A stretch of 64,000 nucleotides of DNA. Origin: Norana najaformis (lineage: Eukaryota > Annelida > Clitellata > Crassiclitellata > Hormogastridae). A model generated the notes under the pieces. It saw nothing but the letters and a program-made list of their open reading frames with translations, made no database searches and was not told the origin of the DNA. Location: the NCBI GenBank assembly GCA_964023275.1, contig OZ029913.1:49727976-49791975 (forward strand), written 5' to 3'. A program made the translations under genes and the position numbers. Shown piece after piece: positions 62,101 to 64,000 of this stretch (its first letter is position 1; every line of letters begins with the position of its first letter).

Positions 62101-62289
62101 CAGTGCCAGCCTTAAAAGAAAGCATTAGGCACCTGTGCCAGCCTTAGAAGAAATCACTTGGTACCAGTGCTAGCCTGAGAAGAAACATTAGGCACCGGTG
62201 CCAGCCTTAGAAGAAAGCGTTTGGTACCAGTATCAGCCTGAGAAGAAAGCATTAGGCACCAGTGCCAGCCTTAGAAAACAGCGCTAGCC
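62101..62289. repeat. 32-bp minisatellite, 6 units, alternating types
   Basis: Units begin CAGTGCCAGCCTTAGAAGAA. Units 1, 3 and 5 end in ATTAGGCAC; units 2 and 4 end in TTGGTAC, so the array has a 64-bp higher-order period. Confidence 0.93.
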
Positions 62290-62299
62290 AAGCCTCAGA

Positions 62300-62990
62300 C
62301 TAAAGCATTGTAAACCAGCATAAACCATGGAAATAGATTTTGTGTGTCTCTTCAAGACAATACAGTGGTTGAACTGCATAAGTTAGACTATACCTTGAGC
62401 AGTTCACCTGTGTCCCACTTCGTTCTCTCTACGTTGTAATGATTAGGAACAGATGTTTCTGAACTGCTGTGTATAAGGACCTACAGCCGAAAACAGACAA
62501 TTACTCACAAGCCAAATGAAAGAGAAACTGGTTTATGAACATCTATGGCCCACACCTAAACAACCGTCAAAGCATTTCGTGAACATCTACACATCTCACA
62601 GTCACAGTATTCAGCACATTAAGGCCGTTTCAGAGCTGAGAATTGTTTTACCTGTTGACTGTCAAACTCAGTCAAATTTTTATGGTTCTCTGTCAGTGTC
62701 TGAAGGCTTTTTCTTGTGCTTTTCTAGGCTTTTGTGTTTATTTAGTTTTGGGCGACCTATCACCAGCAGTCAGCTGTTTAACCGGATGCTAAATTATTTA
62801 TAGGCCCCTTCATTTACCCTCTAGTTGTTTTTCTTGATATCATGTACAGCAGGGATTCCGCTATAGTGTTGTTTGCTAATTTTATGTAAAGTTATAGCCA
62901 TTCTTCTTGACCCTAGATTATTTTTGCTTCTATACAGAAGACCAAACTAGAGGATCTTTCGACCCCACTCTTAGGTTTTTTGAGCGAGTA
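62300..62990. other. no gene assigned
   Basis: One 95-codon + strand ORF at 62516-62803 without recognisable motifs; otherwise nothing. Confidence 0.3.
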
Positions 62991-63003
62991 TGCATGTAAG
63001 TGC

Positions 63004-63004
<1 letters not shown>

Positions 63005-63034
<30 letters not shown>

Positions 63035-63068
63035 AACATGCACGCGCACACACACACGCGCACACACA
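63005..63068. repeat. (TA)n followed by (CA)n microsatellite
   Basis: TATATA run then CACACACACGCG-type run. Confidence 0.95.
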
Positions 63069-63069
63069 T

Positions 63070-64000
63070 ACATCCTTGTAATGGCATATCAAACTTGTGA
63101 CTCCCTGTTGTTTAGATCTTGAACATTGGATGAATGGTCTTTTCTCAAGTTTCGATGCTACTTAACATAAAAATGTGGGGTGGGTAGGGTGTAGAAGACA
63201 GACTGTGGTGACCTAGTTTGCAAGGAAACACCTTGGCCTAGGTACTTAATTTTCTTAATACACACCATGCCTTCTATTGTAATTCTATTATTTTCACACA
63301 GTTTGCTTACGGCACATGAACCACACTGGAACTGTCAAGCGAAAGATTATAGCAGCACATCATTTTTAAACATACACATAATCAATTATTTAATATTAAA
63401 CTCTAACATTAGCAGAAATTTATTGCAGTGTATAGGAAAAACAGTATAATTTATCATGCATTGGCCAACTGCTTTGCTTTGCAGTTTCTCCAAATGGCCA
63501 CGGCTACTAAGCGGGTGCCGGTTGTCTCAACAGCACAAGCCGGATAGCTGAAGATAGCTCTGTCTAGTTATATTTGTATAGCTCTAGTTAGGTGTAAGAG
63601 GTTGTTAGCATAAAATGACATTAAACAACATTTAAAACAATAAATGAAGTTGTAGTACTTCTGTGCAATAATTCTTGCAAGTGTCTTTGTATTTAGTAAT
63701 ATTTGTTTATTTGTTTGGCAAATATTATGAAGAAATTAATTTTATCAAACTTTAAAATTTCTTAAATAAACAATAGACAGGCTAAAGCAAATGACTTGGC
63801 AGTAAAAAATATTTGTTACTGTGCCTTTGTGAGGTTATAAATAACCATATGTACACATATACTATAATATAAAAGACAACAAAAAGTTCAGCAATTTAAG
63901 AATTTACAAAACTACTTAGTGTACTGAGTGCCCTCTGCATAATATATATATATATGTATATGTATATATGACTGAAATTCATATAGAAAAACATGAAAAT
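63070..64000. other. no gene seen
   Basis: AT-rich; short ORFs only; small TA/TG run at 63.94-63.97 kb. Confidence 0.4.

Overview
The window is nuclear DNA of an animal. It is AT-rich, genes are sparse, introns are long and full of transposons, and exons carry GT-AG splice sites (with one likely AT-AC, U12-type intron). Three conserved animal genes can be read by splicing short exons together and following reading-frame phase. The transposon mix (RTE-like and CR1/L2-like LINEs, tRNA-derived SINEs, maT/mariner, piggyBac, pogo-like, Polinton-type integrase) and the divergence of the proteins from vertebrate ones suggest a non-vertebrate, possibly marine, animal. I cannot place it more narrowly.

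Layout. (1) 1-2.8 kb: the last intron and last coding exon of a filamin gene (+). (2) 2.8-11.6 kb: intergenic, with a Polinton-type integrase remnant, an RTE-like LINE, SINEs, LINE tails and dispersed repeats. (3) 11.7-38.9 kb: a complete DALRD3 gene (+), 11 coding exons, predicted 539 aa. Its introns hold a 105-bp tandem array grown out of a LINE ORF, a pogo-like element, a maT/mariner element with perfect 106-bp inverted repeats, LINE pieces, and a piggyBac element with TTAA ends. (4) 38.9-43.3 kb: intergenic, with a TIR transposon copy and LINE pieces. (5) 43.3-59.6 kb: the 3' two-thirds of an ADAM17/TACE-like gene (-), from the end of the metalloprotease domain through disintegrin and cysteine-rich regions, transmembrane helix and a short tail. 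One of its introns has AT-AC U12-type signals. The exon junction in the zinc site encodes a shortened motif lacking the catalytic glutamate, and a likely upstream exon lies on the opposite strand at 60.6 kb. (6) 60.7-64 kb: mostly unassigned, with an alternating 32-bp minisatellite and two unassigned exon-like ORFs.

The genes are not an operon. Filamin is an actin crosslinker, DALRD3 is a partner in tRNA-Arg m3C modification, and ADAM17 is a membrane sheddase. DALRD3 and the ADAM17-like gene converge with about 4.4 kb between their stop codons. Gene names rest on recognising family motifs and colinear exon order by eye; no database search was run.
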